DNA of 64,000 nucleotides, taken from positions 1,178,001 to 1,242,000 of the forward strand of contig NZ_CP014228.1 in NCBI RefSeq assembly GCF_001553565.1. The letters run 5' to 3'. The position numbers were made by a program, and so were the translations under genes. Source of the stretch: Actinomyces radicidentis. Its GTDB lineage: Bacteria > Actinomycetota > Actinomycetes > Actinomycetales > Actinomycetaceae. A model generated the notes under the pieces. It was given only the letters and a program-made list of their open reading frames with translations, made no database searches and was not told the DNA's origin. Below are positions 62,667-64,000 of the stretch, piece after piece (position 1 is the stretch's first letter; the number at the start of each line of letters is the position of its first letter).

Positions 62667-64000
62667 TCAGCGGCGGAAGACGACCTCCCCGCCCAGCACC
62701 GTCGCCAGCGGCCGCACTGCCCCCAGCGCCTCGGCGTCGAGCCCCAGCGGGTTCTCGCCCAGCACGACGAGGTCCGCGGTCCCGACGCCCACCGGGCCGG
62801 CCCCGTCCACGGAGGATGCCAGCGCCTCCTCCGGCGTGAGTCGCTGCTCCGGGGACCACACCTCACCCGTCGGCGTCACGCGCCCGACCCCGGCGGACAT
62901 CGCCAGCCACGGGTCCAGCGGCGCCACCGGCGCGTCCGAGCCGAGCTCGAGCGCACCGCCCGCGGCGACCATGTCCGCGAAGGCGTAGGCGCGATCCTTC
63001 CGTCCCGGCCAGATCCGGTCCACCATCGCCCAGTCGTCGATGAGGTGCGCCGGCTGCACCGAGAAGTGCGCCCCGCAGGCCACGAGCGTCGCCAGTGCGC
63101 CCTCGGGCCCGGCGTCCGCCGGCATGAGCTGCGCGTGCTCGATCCGACCCCGCGCGCCCGAGGCTCGGAAGGCGACCGCGGTGTCCGCGATCGCGGCGTC
63201 GCCGATCGAGTGGATCGCCACCTCGTAGCCCGCCTCCCGCGCCCGCGTCATGAGCGCCGTCAGCTCCTCCGGCCCGACGTTCGCGATGCCGTGCGGGTGC
63301 TCGCCGCCGACCTCCGCCGGGTAGGGGTCGGCCAGGTGCGCGCTCGCGGTCCCGAGGGAGCCGTCGGCGATGATCTTGAGCGGCCCGCGCGTGACGAGGG
63401 GCGTGCCGTCCCCGGCCAGCGGCGTCCCCGGCATCGGGTCCCCGGTGCGCAGGCCCGCCGCGATCGACTCCTCGAGCCGGTCCCGGTACACGGCCGAACG
63501 GATGCGCGGCACGGCGACGGCGCGGCCGGCCTCCGCTGTGAGGCGGGTCAGCAGCTCACCCCACGACGACGGCGCCGTCCAGGACATGTCGACCACGCCG
63601 ATGACGCCGCGGGACAGGGTGTCCGCGAAGAGCGCGCGGTAGCCGGACTCGCGGCCCTCGCGGTTGCCGGGGACCTCGTCGAGGCGGTTGACGACGTCGA
63701 ACCAGACGTCCTCCCGCACGGGCGCGCCCGGGTCGGCGTCGGTGGCGGCGGGCAGCCCGAGGATCCGCAGCGCCGCGGAGTTGAGCCAGCCGGAGTGGAA
63801 GTCGCCGGATGCGAGGACGGTCGGGACGTCGCCGGTGACGGCGTCAAGCTCGGCGACCGTGGGGATCCGCGGCCAGTTCGACAGGCGGTGCCCGCAGGCC
63901 TGGATGGTGAGGGGCCGGGTGTCGGCGGCCTCGGCGTCGCGCAGCGCGGTGGCGACGAGGACGAGCGCCTCCTCCGCGGAGCGCGTGGTGGTCGTGTCGA
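62667..64000 (-). CDS. YtcJ-like amidohydrolase (N-terminus outside window)
   Basis: About 444 C-terminal codons, in frame to the window edge. Amidohydrolase_3 features are GPLKIIADGSLGT (metal-bridging Lys region), YEVAIHSIGDAAI, GRIEHAQLM, FSVQPAHLIDDW and LELGSDAPVAPLDPWL, with the C-terminal GVGTADLVVLGENPL. Metal ligands His and Asp are therefore present, while the N-terminal HxH lies beyond the edge. These enzymes hydrolyse exocyclic or cyclic amides; the substrate is unknown. An apparent internal start at 63719 is not used because homology continues upstream. Confidence 0.88.
   Translation of the reverse strand, partial: DTTTTRSAEEALVLVATALRDAEAADTRPLTIQACGHRLSNWPRIPTVAELDAVTGDVPTVLASGDFHSGWLNSAALRILGLPAATDADPGAPVREDVWFDVVNRLDEVPGNREGRESGYRALFADTLSRGVIGVVDMSWTAPSSWGELLTRLTAEAGRAVAVPRIRSAVYRDRLEESIAAGLRTGDPMPGTPLAGDGTPLVTRGPLKIIADGSLGTASAHLADPYPAEVGGEHPHGIANVGPEELTALMTRAREAGYEVAIHSIGDAAIADTAVAFRASGARGRIEHAQLMPADAGPEGALATLVACGAHFSVQPAHLIDDWAMVDRIWPGRKDRAYAFADMVAAGGALELGSDAPVAPLDPWLAMSAGVGRVTPTGEVWSPEQRLTPEEALASSVDGAGPVGVGTADLVVLGENPLGLDAEALGAVRPLATVLGGEVVFRR

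Overview
The window is high-GC DNA with GC-rich third codon positions, frequent GTG starts and AGGAGG-type ribosome sites. It carries a class Ib ribonucleotide reductase, a NiaR-type repressor, LppP/LprE-like lipoproteins and type I-E CRISPR repeats. Together these point to an actinobacterium, most likely Actinomyces or a close relative. The genus is an inference from gene content.

Layout. 1-749: a PTS EIIC-like membrane protein running off the left edge. 1065-11064: two 1391-bp IS256-family copies in inverted orientation, each with its own 8-bp target duplication. Between them, all reading leftward, lie a histidine kinase/response regulator pair, two secreted proteins, a membrane-fusion adaptor and a MacB-like ABC transporter, which look like an envelope-stress or peptide-resistance module. 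11325-21057: niaR, then nrdH-nrdI-nrdE. nrdF lies 4.7 kb further on, separated by a terminator and seven unrelated genes, including a DUF3800-like gene. 21527-32111: a frameshifted LssY-like gene, a MurNAc salvage cluster (murR divergent from murQ, murP, mupG and a frameshifted serine hydrolase), an unknown gene and a formate/nitrite channel.

32588-42651 is the most unusual part. An ISL3 copy abuts the remnant of a type I-E CRISPR array (three repeats). The array is then interrupted by an 8.4-kb IS21-family transposon carrying acr3, a flavoprotein, arsR, arsD and arsA. A 6-bp duplication (TTCGGG) brackets the transposon exactly at a spacer/repeat junction, and the array's last repeat resumes on the far side. 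Both transposition genes are damaged, so the arsenic cargo looks stranded. No cas gene is visible.

42881-64000: ordinary chromosomal genes (two peptidases, a tyrosine phosphatase, a hydrolase, a SAM-riboswitch-led metNIQ operon, upp, a BCCT transporter, a TadA-like deaminase, an acetyltransferase, tRNA-Ser(CGA), two paralogous lipoproteins and an amidohydrolase cut by the right edge). A subtilase here is ruined by a nonsense codon and by loss of its Asp/His region. Just after tRNA-Ser, a second DUF3800-like gene is split by a 1.3-kb insert holding a small hydrophobic peptide gene, a 13-G tract and a gene of unknown function.

At least eight genes carry frameshifts, in-frame stops, deletions or insertions. 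Some single-base lesions could be assembly errors, but the large ones cannot be.
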